NCBI RefSeq assembly: GCF_002086795.1
Contig: NZ_MVIM01000003.1
Location: 124,001 to 188,000, forward strand
DNA: 64,000 nt
Reading direction: 5' to 3'
Origin: Mycolicibacterium tusciae
Lineage (GTDB): Bacteria; Actinomycetota; Actinomycetes; Mycobacteriales; Mycobacteriaceae
Positions 25,177 through 33,433 of the stretch are shown piece by piece. Position numbers and translations under genes: made by a program. The notes under the pieces were generated by a model. It was not told the DNA's origin, searched no databases, and worked only from the letters and a program-made list of their open reading frames with translations. The number at the start of each line of letters is the position of its first letter. The stretch's first letter is position 1.

Positions 25177-25182
25177 CGTGGC

Positions 25183-25935
25183 GTGCTTATAGGTTCGCAT
25201 GTTCACGGAGACGACCCCCTGGCCGACGCGGCGGCCGACGGTGCTGACGTGGTGCAGTTCTTCCTCGGCAATCCGCAGAGCTGGAAGAAGCCCAAACCCC
25301 GTGAGGACGCCGACGTGCTCAAGGCGGCCAGCATGCCGCTGTACGTCCACGCGCCGTACTTGATCAACGTGGCTTCGGCCAACAACCGGGTGCGCATCCC
25401 GTCGCGCAAGATCCTGCAGGACACGTGCGATGCCGCATCGGAGATCAATGCGACGGCGGTGATCGTGCACGGTGGCCACGCCGACGACAAGGACTACGAA
25501 GCGGGCTTCGAACGCTGGGTCAAGGCGCTGGACTACCTCGAGACCGATATCCCGGTCTACCTGGAAAACACCGCGGGCGGTGAACACGCGATGGCCCGGC
25601 ACTTCGACGTCATCGGACGGCTGTGGGACCGCATCGGCGACACCGGCATCGGGTTCTGTCTGGACACCTGCCACGCCTGGGCGGCGGGCGAAGAGCTGAT
25701 CGACGCCGTCGCCCGCATTAAGGCGCTCACCGGCCGCATCGACCTGGTGCACTGCAACGACTCCCGTGACGCCGCAGGGTCGGGCGCCGACCGGCACGCC
25801 AATTTCGGCACCGGTCAGATCGACCCGCAGTTGCTTGTCGCGGTGGTCGGCGCCGCCGACGCCCCGGTCATCTGTGAGACTTCCGACGCCGGGCGCAAGG
25901 ACGACATCGCGTTCCTGCGCGAACACCTGGGCTGA
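25183..25935 (+). CDS. nfo: Endonuclease IV (AP endonuclease)
   Basis: A 250-residue zinc-dependent AP endonuclease that cuts DNA 5' to abasic sites in base-excision repair. Metal-site segments typical of the family are present in order: GSHVHGD at the start, [10 protein letters not shown] (about residues 87-96), YLENTAGG (Glu near residue 128), CLDTCHAW (about residues 162-169), HCNDS, and [11 protein letters not shown] (about residues 204-214). Equivalent to M. tuberculosis Rv0670 (end). GTG start without a ribosome-binding site, so probably a leaderless message. Confidence 0.95.
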   Translation: MLIGSHVHGDDPLADAAADGADVVQFFLGNPQSWKKPKPREDADVLKAASMPLYVHAPYLINVASANNRVRIPSRKILQDTCDAASEINATAVIVHGGHADDKDYEAGFERWVKALDYLETDIPVYLENTAGGEHAMARHFDVIGRLWDRIGDTGIGFCLDTCHAWAAGEELIDAVARIKALTGRIDLVHCNDSRDAAGSGADRHANFGTGQIDPQLLVAVVGAADAPVICETSDAGRKDDIAFLREHLG

Positions 25936-26016
25936 CCAGCGCCGCGAGACCCGACGGGGGTGGTCCGGGCGGCACGGTGGCATAACGAAAACGTGATTCA
26001 AATTTCGGGTGGACGG

Positions 26017-26028
26017 CTAGTTAACTAG
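26017..26028. promoter_or_regulatory. 12-bp perfect palindrome upstream of the PAP2 gene
   Basis: CTAGTTAACTAG is perfectly symmetric and A+T-rich in a G+C-rich region, 54 bases before the GTG at 26083. It could be a regulator site overlapping a promoter: TTAACT at 26021-26026 with TTCAAA 18 bases upstream at 25997-26002. No regulator can be assigned. Confidence 0.35.
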
Positions 26029-26082
26029 GCTCTCGACGAAACAGGCGGTACCGATCGCCGACCGGCATGCGAGGGGCTGTTT

Positions 26083-27192
26083 GTGTCCGCCATTGACGAG
26101 TCGTCAATTGCGCCGCCGCGCGCGTTGGACACGGTCGAGCCCACTCCCGGGCCGGATCGATCCCGATGGCTGCGGATCACGCGCTGGGTCGCTGTCGCCA
26201 TCTGGGCGGCGGCCGTCATCTATCGCACGGCAACCGACGGCTTCGCGTTCAACCGCGAACTTGTGCTGCTCTACGTGTGCACGGGCCTGGCGGCGGCCAG
26301 CATCGGTCAGGGCCGCCGGATGCTCTACATCATCCGGGACTGGCTGCCATTCGCCCTGGTGCTCATCGCCTACGACCTGAGCAGGGGAGCGGCCGACATG
26401 ATCGGCCGGCCGACGCTGTGGGAGTGGCCCGCCGACGTCGACCGCTGGCTGTTCGCCGGGACGATGCCGACGGTATGGCTGCAGGAGCAGCTGAAGCTCC
26501 CCGAGCCGCCCTGGTGGGAAGTCGTCATCAGCAGCGTCTACATGTCGTTCTTCATCCTTCCCTACGTGGTCGCGGCGGTGCTGTGGCTGCGTGATCGTGA
26601 GGAATGGAAGTCATTCGTCAAGCTGTTCGTCGGGCTCAATGTCGTGGGGCTGGCGATCTATGCGACGCTGCCTGCCGCACCGCCGTGGGCAGCCGCCCGC
26701 TGCACCTCGGCGGATGTCGCCGGCGGCCCCGCCAACCCGCGGTGCATGTTCAGATCGGCGCGCGGTGTGTCCGACGGTGGCGTGCTCGGGGCAATGCAGT
26801 CCACGCAGGACGGCGCGAACAACTGGATCGAACGGATCGTCGGCCGGGGTTGGGGCAACCTGAACCTGCACTCGGCGACGGCGCTGCTGGACCAGGGTCA
26901 GGCCAGCGTCAACCTCGTCGCGGCCATTCCATCGCTGCATGCCGGTATGACCGCCGCGGTGGCGATGTTCCTGTGGAACCGGGTGCACCGCGGGTGGCGG
27001 CCGGTGCTGGTGATCTATCCGCTGATCATGGCATTCACGCTGGTGTACACCGCCGAGCACTACGTCATCGACATCCTGCTGGGTTGGGTGCTCGCAGTGG
27101 TGGTGATCCTTCTGCTCAACCGTCACGAGGCGCGACGTGCGCGACGAAGGCTGACCGTGGAGAGTCTGCCGAGCCCGGTGCTCGAGCGCTGA
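26083..27192 (+). CDS. PAP2-family membrane enzyme (inositolphosphotransferase/phosphatase type)
   Basis: A 369-residue integral membrane protein with about six helices. The second and third PAP2 motifs are present: IPSLHAGMTAAVAMFLW (about residues 286-302) and YTAEHYVIDILLGW (about residues 324-337), which carry the two catalytic histidines and an Asp. A large extracytoplasmic loop with Cys pairs (ARCTSADVAGGPANPRC) precedes them. The overall form, with the first helices long and the C-terminus Arg-rich, is like the actinobacterial Aur1/Ipt1-type PAP2 proteins. A likely job is transfer or hydrolysis of phospho-groups on lipids. GTG start with GAGGGG 6-12 bases upstream. A helix-poor N-terminus rules out a cleaved signal. 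Confidence 0.82.
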   Translation: MSAIDESSIAPPRALDTVEPTPGPDRSRWLRITRWVAVAIWAAAVIYRTATDGFAFNRELVLLYVCTGLAAASIGQGRRMLYIIRDWLPFALVLIAYDLSRGAADMIGRPTLWEWPADVDRWLFAGTMPTVWLQEQLKLPEPPWWEVVISSVYMSFFILPYVVAAVLWLRDREEWKSFVKLFVGLNVVGLAIYATLPAAPPWAAARCTSADVAGGPANPRCMFRSARGVSDGGVLGAMQSTQDGANNWIERIVGRGWGNLNLHSATALLDQGQASVNLVAAIPSLHAGMTAAVAMFLWNRVHRGWRPVLVIYPLIMAFTLVYTAEHYVIDILLGWVLAVVVILLLNRHEARRARRRLTVESLPSPVLER

Positions 27193-27198
27193 CCGGCA

Positions 27199-27240
27199 GA
27201 TATTACGACTCTTGTTCGGCTGTCGGAAAAGTGTAATATC
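27199..27240 (+). promoter_or_regulatory. fadE8 operon promoter with overlapping inverted repeat
   Basis: Promoter: TTGTTC (27212-27217), 16-base spacer, TAATAT (27234-27239). The predicted transcript starts at the fadE8 ATG (27247), so it is leaderless. The arms GATATTAC (27199-27206) and GTAATATC (27233-27240) form a perfect inverted repeat that brackets the -35 and overlaps the -10. This is a good layout for a repressor, for example the PaaX-type protein encoded in the operon. Confidence 0.55.
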
Positions 27241-27246
27241 AGCGGC

Positions 27247-28875
27247 ATGTCAGACACGCACGTCGTCACCAATCAGGTTCCGCCGCTTGAGGACTACAAC
27301 CCAGCCACCTCCCCGGTGCTCACCGAGGCGCTGATCCGAGAAGGCGGCGAGTGGGGCCTCGATGAGGTGACCGATCTCGGTGCGCTCTCGGGTTCGAAGC
27401 AGGCGCAGCGCGCCGGTGAGCTCGCCGACCGCAACCAGCCGATCCTGCGCACGCACGACCGGTACGGCCACCGGGTCGACGAGGTCGAGTACGACCCCGC
27501 CTACCACGAACTGATGACCACGGCGATCGGCCACGGTCTGCATGCCGCACCTTGGGCCGACGACCGTCGCGGTGCCCACGTCGTGCGCGCGGCCAAGACG
27601 TCGGTGTGGACGCCCGAACCCGGCCACATCTGCCCGATCTCGATGACGTACGCCGTCGTGCCCGCGCTGCGCCACAACGCCGAACTCGCCAAGCTCTACG
27701 AGCCGCTGCTGACCAGCCGCGCGTACGACCCCGAACTGAAGGTGCCTGCGACGAAAGCCGGTATCACCGCAGGCATGTCGATGACCGAGAAGCAGGGCGG
27801 TTCCGATGTGCGCGCGGGCACGACGCAGGCGACACCGAACGCCGACGGAAGTTACAGCCTGATCGGCCACAAGTGGTTCACCTCGGCGCCGATGTGCGAC
27901 ATCTTCCTCGTTCTCGCGCAAGCGCCGAAGGGCCTGTCCTGCTTCTTCCTGCCGCGGATTTTGCCCGACGGCAGTCGCAACCGGATGTTGCTGCAGCGGC
28001 TCAAGGACAAGCTCGGCAACCACGCAAACGCCTCCAGTGAAGTCGAATACGACGGCGCCACCGCGTGGCTGGTCGGCGAGGAAGGCCGCGGCGTTCCCAC
28101 CATCATCGAGATGGTCAACCTCACCCGGCTGGACTGCACACTGGGCAGCGCGACGAGTATGCGCAGTGGCCTGGCCCGCGCGATCCACCACGCGCAGCAC
28201 CGAAAGGCCTTCGGCGAGTATCTGATCGACCAGCCGCTGATGCGCAACGTGCTGGCCGACCTTGCGGTCGAGGCTGAGGCGGCGACCATCCTTGCGATGC
28301 GCATGGCCGGTGCCACCGATGCCGCGGTGCGCGGTGACGAGCGCGAGACGCTGCTGCGCCGCATCGGCCTGGCGGCGGGCAAGTACTGGCTGTGCAAGCG
28401 GGCCACTCCGCACGCCGCCGAAGCGATGGAATGCCTCGGCGGCAACGGCTACGTGGAGGAGTCCGGGATGCCCAGGCTGTACCGCGAAGCCCCGCTGATG
28501 GGAATCTGGGAGGGGTCGGGCAACGTCAGCGCGCTGGATACGTTGCGCGCCATGGTAACCCGGCCGGAGTGTGTCGACGTCCTGTTCGACGAGCTGTCCC
28601 GGACCGCAGGGCAGGACCCGCGCCTTGAAGCCCACGTCGACCGGCTACGGCCCGAGCTGGGAGATCTCGAGACCATCCAGTACCGCGCCCGCAGGGTCGC
28701 CGAGGACATCAGTCTGGCGCTGCAGGGATCACTGCTGGTGCGCCATGGTCACCCCGCTGTCGCCGAGGCATTCCTGGCGACGCGGCTCGGCGGGCAGTGG
28801 GGCGGCGCCTTCGGGACCATGCCCACCGGACTGGATCTCGCGCCGATCCTCGAGCGTGCTTTGGTGAAGGGATGA
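27247..28875 (+). CDS. fadE8: Acyl-CoA dehydrogenase, AidB-like (FadE8)
   Basis: A 542-residue FAD-dependent acyl-CoA dehydrogenase of the larger AidB-like subfamily (usual acyl-CoA dehydrogenases are about 390 residues). FAD/substrate segments include SMTEKQGGSDVRAGTTQA (about residues 178-195), then WFTSAPMCDIF. The catalytic-base region LYREAPLMGIWEGSGNV is at about residues 413-430. AidB-type proteins also bind DNA through a C-terminal domain; whether this one does cannot be judged. First gene of a four-gene coupled operon with two enoyl-CoA hydratases and a PaaX-type regulator, as in M. tuberculosis Rv0672-0675. This indicates breakdown of a fatty or branched acyl-CoA. Confidence 0.93.
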   Translation: MSDTHVVTNQVPPLEDYNPATSPVLTEALIREGGEWGLDEVTDLGALSGSKQAQRAGELADRNQPILRTHDRYGHRVDEVEYDPAYHELMTTAIGHGLHAAPWADDRRGAHVVRAAKTSVWTPEPGHICPISMTYAVVPALRHNAELAKLYEPLLTSRAYDPELKVPATKAGITAGMSMTEKQGGSDVRAGTTQATPNADGSYSLIGHKWFTSAPMCDIFLVLAQAPKGLSCFFLPRILPDGSRNRMLLQRLKDKLGNHANASSEVEYDGATAWLVGEEGRGVPTIIEMVNLTRLDCTLGSATSMRSGLARAIHHAQHRKAFGEYLIDQPLMRNVLADLAVEAEAATILAMRMAGATDAAVRGDERETLLRRIGLAAGKYWLCKRATPHAAEAMECLGGNGYVEESGMPRLYREAPLMGIWEGSGNVSALDTLRAMVTRPECVDVLFDELSRTAGQDPRLEAHVDRLRPELGDLETIQYRARRVAEDISLALQGSLLVRHGHPAVAEAFLATRLGGQWGGAFGTMPTGLDLAPILERALVKG

Positions 28876-29810
28876 CGCACGCGATTCGGCCCGTGGACTT
28901 CGACAACCTGAAGACGATGACCTATGAGGTCACCGATCGGGTTGCCCGCATCACGTTCAACCGCCCCGAGAAGGGCAACGCGATTGTCGCGGACACACCG
29001 TTGGAACTGTCGGCGCTCGTCGAGCGCGCTGACCTCGACCCCAACGTGCACGTGATCCTGGTTTCCGGTCGCGGCGAAGGGTTTTGCGCGGGTTTCGACC
29101 TGTCCGCATACGCCGAGGGTTCCTCGTCGGCGGGCGGCGGCAGTCCCTACAAAGACACCGTGCTGTCGGGTAAGACACAGGCGATCAATCATCTTCCCGA
29201 TCAGCCGTGGGATCCGATGATCGACTACCAGATGATGAGCCGCTTCGTTCGCGGTTTCTCCAGCCTGCTGCACGCGGACAAGCCGACGGTCGCCAAAATT
29301 CACGGCTACTGCGTCGCGGGCGGCACCGACATCGCGCTGCACGCCGATCAGGTGATCGCAGCCGCGGATGCCAAGATCGGTTATCCGCCCACCCGGGTCT
29401 GGGGTGTGCCCGCCGCCGGGATGTGGGCGCACCGCCTCGGCGACCAGCGCGCCAAACGCCTTCTGCTGACCGGTGATTCCATCACCGGAGCCCAAGCCGC
29501 CGAATGGGGACTCGCGATCGAGGCACCCGCACCGGAGGACCTCGACGAACGCACGGAGCGGCTGGTCGAACGCATCGCCGCCGTCCCGATCAACCAGCTG
29601 ATCATGGTGAAGCTCGCGATGAACTCCGCGTTGCTCAGCCAGGGCACCGCGAACAGCGCGATGGTGTCGACGATCTTCGACGGTATCGCGCGGCACACTC
29701 CGGAAGGGCATGCGTTCGTCGCCCAGTCCCGCGAACACGGTTTCCGGGAGGCGGTGCGCCAGCGCGACGAGCCGTTCGGCGATCATGGCCGGAAGGCGTC
29801 CGGGGTCTGA
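28872..29810 (+). CDS. echA4: Enoyl-CoA hydratase/isomerase family protein (EchA4)
   Basis: A 312-residue crotonase-fold enzyme, expected to hydrate or isomerise an enoyl-CoA. The CoA/oxyanion-hole segments are FNRPEKGNAI and GRGEGFCAGFDLSAYAEG (about residues 70-87), then IHGYCVAGGTDIALHADQV (about residues 142-160). A roughly 30-residue insert (GGGSPYKDTVLSGKTQAINH) distinguishes it from short crotonases. In the second acidic position there is TRVWGVP instead of the classic Glu motif, so hydratase activity is uncertain. The ATG overlaps the fadE8 stop by 4 bases. Confidence 0.92.
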   Translation: MTHAIRPVDFDNLKTMTYEVTDRVARITFNRPEKGNAIVADTPLELSALVERADLDPNVHVILVSGRGEGFCAGFDLSAYAEGSSSAGGGSPYKDTVLSGKTQAINHLPDQPWDPMIDYQMMSRFVRGFSSLLHADKPTVAKIHGYCVAGGTDIALHADQVIAAADAKIGYPPTRVWGVPAAGMWAHRLGDQRAKRLLLTGDSITGAQAAEWGLAIEAPAPEDLDERTERLVERIAAVPINQLIMVKLAMNSALLSQGTANSAMVSTIFDGIARHTPEGHAFVAQSREHGFREAVRQRDEPFGDHGRKASGV

Positions 29811-29812
29811 CC

Positions 29813-30541
29813 ATGCCACTGCCCTCGCGGATGACGGCCCGCTCGGTCGTGCTGAGCGTGCTCCTCGGGGCGCATCCGGCGTGGGCCACCGCGAGTGAAC
29901 TCATCAGGCTCACGGCCGATTTCGACATCAAAGAGCCGACCGTGCGGGTGGCGCTGACGAGAATGGTGAGCGCCGGCGACCTGGTGCGATCCGAAGACGG
30001 TTACCGGCTGTCCGACCGGCTGCTGGTCAGGCAACGTCGCCAAGACGACGCGATCAACCCGGCGCTGCGAACGTGGGACGGCACCTGGACGACCCTGGTG
30101 ATCACCAGGGTCGGCACCGATGCCCGAACGCGGGCCGTGCTACGAAATACTTTGCAGAACAACAGGTTCGGTGAGCTTCGCGAGGGAGTGTGGTTGCGAC
30201 CCGACAACCTCGACACCGTACTTCCGGCCGAGGTCCTGCAAAAGGGGAGGGAGCTGCGCTGCCGCGACGACGACCCCGTCGAGCTCGCCGCCCGGCTGTG
30301 GGATCTGCCCGGGTGGGCACGGATTGGCCACGAGTTGCTGGGCGAAATGAACGCGGCCGCTGATGTTCCCGGCCGTTTCGTCGTCGCGGCGGCCATGGTG
30401 CGGCACCTGCTCACCGATCCGGTGCTGCCGCCCGAGCTGCTGCCCGATGGGTGGCCGGGCGCGGCATTGCGTGACGCGTACCACGAATTCGCCGCGGAGC
30501 TGATTTCGCGGCGTGACAACGAACTGATGGAGGCGACATGA
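29813..30541 (+). CDS. PaaX family transcriptional regulator
   Basis: A 242-residue regulator of the PaaX family; PaaX represses phenylacetate genes and responds to phenylacetyl-CoA. The N-terminal winged helix-turn-helix is RSVVLSVLLGAHPAWA, then IKEPTVRVALTRMVSAGDLV (about residues 40-60). The middle PaaX domain follows (WDGTWTTLVI, about residues 85-95) and the C-terminal effector domain. Embedded between echA4 and echA5, it probably senses an acyl-CoA of this pathway and acts at the inverted repeat before fadE8 (inference). Two bases separate it from the echA4 stop, and its own stop overlaps echA5 by 4 bases. Equivalent to Rv0674. Confidence 0.88.
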   Translation: MPLPSRMTARSVVLSVLLGAHPAWATASELIRLTADFDIKEPTVRVALTRMVSAGDLVRSEDGYRLSDRLLVRQRRQDDAINPALRTWDGTWTTLVITRVGTDARTRAVLRNTLQNNRFGELREGVWLRPDNLDTVLPAEVLQKGRELRCRDDDPVELAARLWDLPGWARIGHELLGEMNAAADVPGRFVVAAAMVRHLLTDPVLPPELLPDGWPGAALRDAYHEFAAELISRRDNELMEAT

Positions 30542-31302
30542 GTGGTGGCGTGCGGGTCCAGAAGAACGGTCCGGTGACGACGGTGATCATGGATCGGCCG
30601 AAGGCGCGCAACGCGGTCAACGGACCGGCGGCTGCCGAACTGTACGCGGCGTTCGACGAATTCGACAGGGACGACTCGGCGGCTGTCGCGGTGCTGTGGG
30701 GAGACAATGGAACCTTCTGTGCGGGAGCCGATCTCAAGGCCTTCGGAACCCCGGACGCCAACCCCGTGCACCGCAGCGGCCCCGGGCCGATGGGGCCGAG
30801 CCGGATGGTGCTCTCGAAGCCGGTGATCGCCGCGGTCAGTGGCTACGCCGTCGCGGGTGGTCTGGAACTGGCGCTGTGGTGCGACATGCGAGTGGTCGAA
30901 CAGGACGCCATCATGGGTGTCTTCTGTCGCCGCTGGGGTGTGCCCTTGATCGACGGCGGCACCGTGCGACTGCCGCGGATCGTCGGCCACAGTCGGGCCA
31001 TGGATCTCATACTCACCGGACGCGCGGTCGCCGCCGACGAGGCGTTCGCCATCGGCCTGGCGAACCGCGTCGTGCCGAAAGGTGAAGCGCGCCAACGGGC
31101 CGAGGAGCTCGCAGCCGAACTCGCCGCACTACCTCAGCAGTGCATGCGCGCGGATCGGCTGTCGATGCTCCATCAGTGGGGGGAGGCGGAAGCCGACGCG
31201 ATGGACTTCGAGTTCGGCAGCATGTCGAAGGTGGCCGCCGAATCGCTCGAGGGCGCCGCGCGATTCGCCGCGGGAGCAGGCCGGCACGGCGCGAACGCCT
31301 AG
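30538..31302 (+). CDS. echA5: Enoyl-CoA hydratase (EchA5)
   Basis: A 254-residue crotonase-fold protein of normal length. The oxyanion-hole segments are MDRPKARNAV (about residues 18-27) and GDNGTFCAGADLKAFG (about residues 55-70), then VSGYAVAGGLELALWCDMRV (about residues 100-119). FCRRWGVPLIDGGTVRLPR occupies the catalytic-acid region. It is the last gene of the fadE8 operon, joined by an ATGA overlap. The exact reaction (hydratase, isomerase or other crotonase chemistry) cannot be told from sequence alone. Confidence 0.93.
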   Translation: MSGGVRVQKNGPVTTVIMDRPKARNAVNGPAAAELYAAFDEFDRDDSAAVAVLWGDNGTFCAGADLKAFGTPDANPVHRSGPGPMGPSRMVLSKPVIAAVSGYAVAGGLELALWCDMRVVEQDAIMGVFCRRWGVPLIDGGTVRLPRIVGHSRAMDLILTGRAVAADEAFAIGLANRVVPKGEARQRAEELAAELAALPQQCMRADRLSMLHQWGEAEADAMDFEFGSMSKVAAESLEGAARFAAGAGRHGANA

Positions 31303-31318
31303 GCCGCCTGTCGAATAA

Positions 31319-31720
31319 TCAGCCCTTGCCGATCTTGTTGTTCGAGCCGGTGTCGTTGATCTTCGGATCGCCGTCCTTGTAGGTCACGGTGTTGTTCAGG
31401 CCGACGACGCTGATCTCTTTGTCGATGCGGTCGAAGGTGACCTTGTTGTCGGCGCCGCCGATGTTCACGTTGGCGCAGGTGCCCTTGACGGTCAACGTGT
31501 TGTTGGAACCGCCGATGTTGAGCGACTTGCCATCTGCGCAGTCGATGTCGGCGGTGGTGCCGAACGACCCGTAGTTGATGGTGTTGCCGACCTCGACCTG
31601 TGCACCGGAAGTGCCGGCGGTCGCGGACGGTGTCGTGGTGTCCGAGCTCTCCGAGCCGCAGCCCGCGAGCACCAAGGCGGCCGCAGCAACGGCGACGGCC
31701 AGTGCCGATGCGCGCCTCAT
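31319..31720 (-). CDS. DUF3060 lipoprotein
   Basis: A 133-residue exported lipoprotein. The signal peptide ends in the lipobox LAGC with Cys21. The rest is a DUF3060 domain made of short Asn/Gly-rich repeats such as NIGGSNNTLTVKGTC and NIGGADNKVTF. These look like turns of a right-handed beta-helix, with a Cys pair about 20 residues apart. Function unknown. It overlaps the upstream minus-strand DUF3060 gene by 4 bases, so the two are translated as a pair. It converges on echA5 with 16 bases between the stops. Confidence 0.82.
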   Translation of the reverse strand: MRRASALAVAVAAAALVLAGCGSESSDTTTPSATAGTSGAQVEVGNTINYGSFGTTADIDCADGKSLNIGGSNNTLTVKGTCANVNIGGADNKVTFDRIDKEISVVGLNNTVTYKDGDPKINDTGSNNKIGKG

Positions 31721-32160
31721 CCGACCAGCCTGTTCACGTTGTTCGTCATGCCCAGTTCGCGGCCGCGATCCCAGATTTTCGGTGCACCGTTCTTGTAGAG
31801 AACGGTCTGATCCCAGCCGTAGACCGTCACGTCGTTGATGATGTTGTCCGCGACGACCAGGTTGCCGTTGCCCTGCACGGTCACCGCCCAGCAGGTGCCC
31901 AGCGCGGTGATCTCGTTGCCGCCGCCGTTCACCAGCAGGGTGCGGTTGTTGCAGTCGATCGTCTGTTTGATGCCGCTACCGGTGATGTGGGTGTCGCCCT
32001 GGACGTCGTCACCGACGACGACGTTGCCGGCGCACTGACGCAGATATGGATTGCACACCCCGGGCGGTTGAGCATTCGCGCCGGACACTCCGACAGTCAT
32101 CGCTACGGGCAGGGCAATGAGACATGCCGGCACGGCCCGGACCACAAGACTCCAGATCAT
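31717..32160 (-). CDS. Secreted DUF3060 protein
   Basis: A 147-residue protein with a classical signal peptide (cleavage near SGANA, about residue 29) and no lipobox, followed by a DUF3060 repeat domain: VVVGDDVQGDTHITGSG, TLLVNGGGNEITALGTC, VQGNGNLVVADNIIN. The start is set at ATG 32160 because it opens the signal peptide; the longer frame adds unrelated residues. It ends in NVNRLVG, overlapping the next DUF3060 gene by 4 bases. One member of the pair is lipid-anchored and the other soluble, so they may assemble at the outer face of the membrane. Confidence 0.78.
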   Translation of the reverse strand: MIWSLVVRAVPACLIALPVAMTVGVSGANAQPPGVCNPYLRQCAGNVVVGDDVQGDTHITGSGIKQTIDCNNRTLLVNGGGNEITALGTCWAVTVQGNGNLVVADNIINDVTVYGWDQTVLYKNGAPKIWDRGRELGMTNNVNRLVG

Positions 32161-32248
32161 GGGGAGAGAGTACGGGCTGGAGTCCAGGTCCAGGCAAGGT
32201 TCGTCCAAGTCGCCAACGGCGACGGCGCTGGGTAGCGTGTCAGGTGCG

Positions 32249-32785
32249 ATGCGTTGGCGTGTCAATCAGGTTGCTGTCACGGCGGTCACAGTGGCGGCGA
32301 TCGTTGCAGGATGTTCTTCGACCGTCGGCGGTACCGCGCTACGGGCGCATCCCGCCGCACCCGATCCCACCCGTAGCTATGGCTATGCCGAGGATCGCTG
32401 CGGACTGCTGCTCGACGGCACCGTTCAAGAATCGCTGGGCGCGGATCATGTGGTTCGTCCCTACAGCGGTGCGGTGTGTCAGTACGTGCTGGCGCGCGGC
32501 GACATGACGATCGACGTGACGTTCTCCTGGTACGAATCCGGCAGCCTCGAGCGTGAGCGGGAGCTGGCCACCGAACGAGGCGCGACGATCACCGATGCCG
32601 ACATCGAACGGCACGAGGCCTTCCTGGCAACGCGCAACACCACCGGTGCGGCGTGCTCGGCCACGGCCGCGGCAGGCACCGGCGTGTTGAGCTGGTGGGT
32701 GCAGTTCCGCGGCGACGCCCCTGGCGCCGATCCGTGCCCGGATGCCGAGAAGTTGCTTTCGGCGACCCTGCGATCGGACATGTAA
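32249..32785 (+). CDS. DUF3558 lipoprotein
   Basis: A 178-residue lipoprotein with lipobox VAGC (Cys22) and a DUF3558 domain: EDRCGLLLDG, then AVCQYVLARGD and TGAACSATAA and DPCPDAEKL. The four cysteines probably form two disulfides. ATG 32249 gives the clean signal peptide; the frame is open further upstream. DUF3558 lipoproteins are abundant in Actinobacteria and uncharacterised. It is divergent from the DUF3060 pair (89 bases between starts) and coupled to a second DUF3558 gene by a TAATG overlap. Confidence 0.8.
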   Translation: MRWRVNQVAVTAVTVAAIVAGCSSTVGGTALRAHPAAPDPTRSYGYAEDRCGLLLDGTVQESLGADHVVRPYSGAVCQYVLARGDMTIDVTFSWYESGSLERERELATERGATITDADIERHEAFLATRNTTGAACSATAAAGTGVLSWWVQFRGDAPGADPCPDAEKLLSATLRSDM

Positions 32786-33330
32786 TGACTGCGCGGCAAG
32801 CGGTTCGGTGGGCGGTGGCGGCGATCGCGGTGGCGACGGCACTTTCCGGCTGCGGCCCGTCGGACTCGTCGGAGCAGAGTTCGGCGCCGTCGGCCCCGGC
32901 AGCGGGCGCGGCCGGCGCGGGCTTTCAAAGCGGCGACTGCAACGGCGTCACCGACGCGGACATCACCGCCGCCGTCGGGCAGGGCAAGTTCACCAAATCC
33001 GTCGTCAGTGACGCCGGCTGTTTCTGGCAGGAGAATTCGGTCTTCGGCACCGTCGGCGCGGGGATGGGGATCTCGACGTGGTGGTACCGCGGCAGCGATA
33101 TGGACACCGAGCGGTCGCTGGAACAAACCGCCGGACGCACGCTGACCGAACTGTCGCTGGATGGCAACAAGGGCTTCAAGGCCTACGACGGCAACGCCTG
33201 CAGCATCTACGTGGCCAAAGGCGGCGATGTCATCACCTGGTCGATCCAGACGCTGAACCCGGCGATGCTGCCCGATCTGTGTGCCGTCACCGAACAGCTC
33301 GCTCAGCTGAGTCAGGACCGGGTCAACTGA
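32785..33330 (+). CDS. DUF3558 lipoprotein, second copy
   Basis: A 181-residue lipoprotein: lipobox LSGC with Cys23, then an Ala/Ser/Pro-rich linker (SAPSAPAAGAAGAG) and a DUF3558 domain with SGDCNGVTDADITAAVG, AGCFWQENS, GNACSIYVAKGGD and PDLCAVTEQLAQL. The Cys spacing matches the preceding gene, so the pair probably arose by duplication. The ATG overlaps the previous stop by one base. Function unknown. Confidence 0.82.
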   Translation: MTARQAVRWAVAAIAVATALSGCGPSDSSEQSSAPSAPAAGAAGAGFQSGDCNGVTDADITAAVGQGKFTKSVVSDAGCFWQENSVFGTVGAGMGISTWWYRGSDMDTERSLEQTAGRTLTELSLDGNKGFKAYDGNACSIYVAKGGDVITWSIQTLNPAMLPDLCAVTEQLAQLSQDRVN

Positions 33331-33360
33331 CGTCAACGGGGCTCCCACCGACAGGGAACC

Positions 33361-33397
33361 GACCAGGACAAACTAGAGGTGTTAGTTTTGCCCGGTC
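33361..33397. promoter_or_regulatory. Candidate TetR operator (dyad symmetry)
   Basis: GACC and GGTC at the ends (33361-33364 and 33394-33397) enclose CAAACTA (33369-33375) and TAGTTTTG (33383-33390). These form an imperfect inverted repeat 37 bases before the TetR-gene ATG at 33434. It is probably the autoregulatory site of the following gene. Confidence 0.45.
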
Positions 33398-33433
33398 CGA
33401 AGCGCGAAATTCACACCGGAGGAGGCGACGCAC

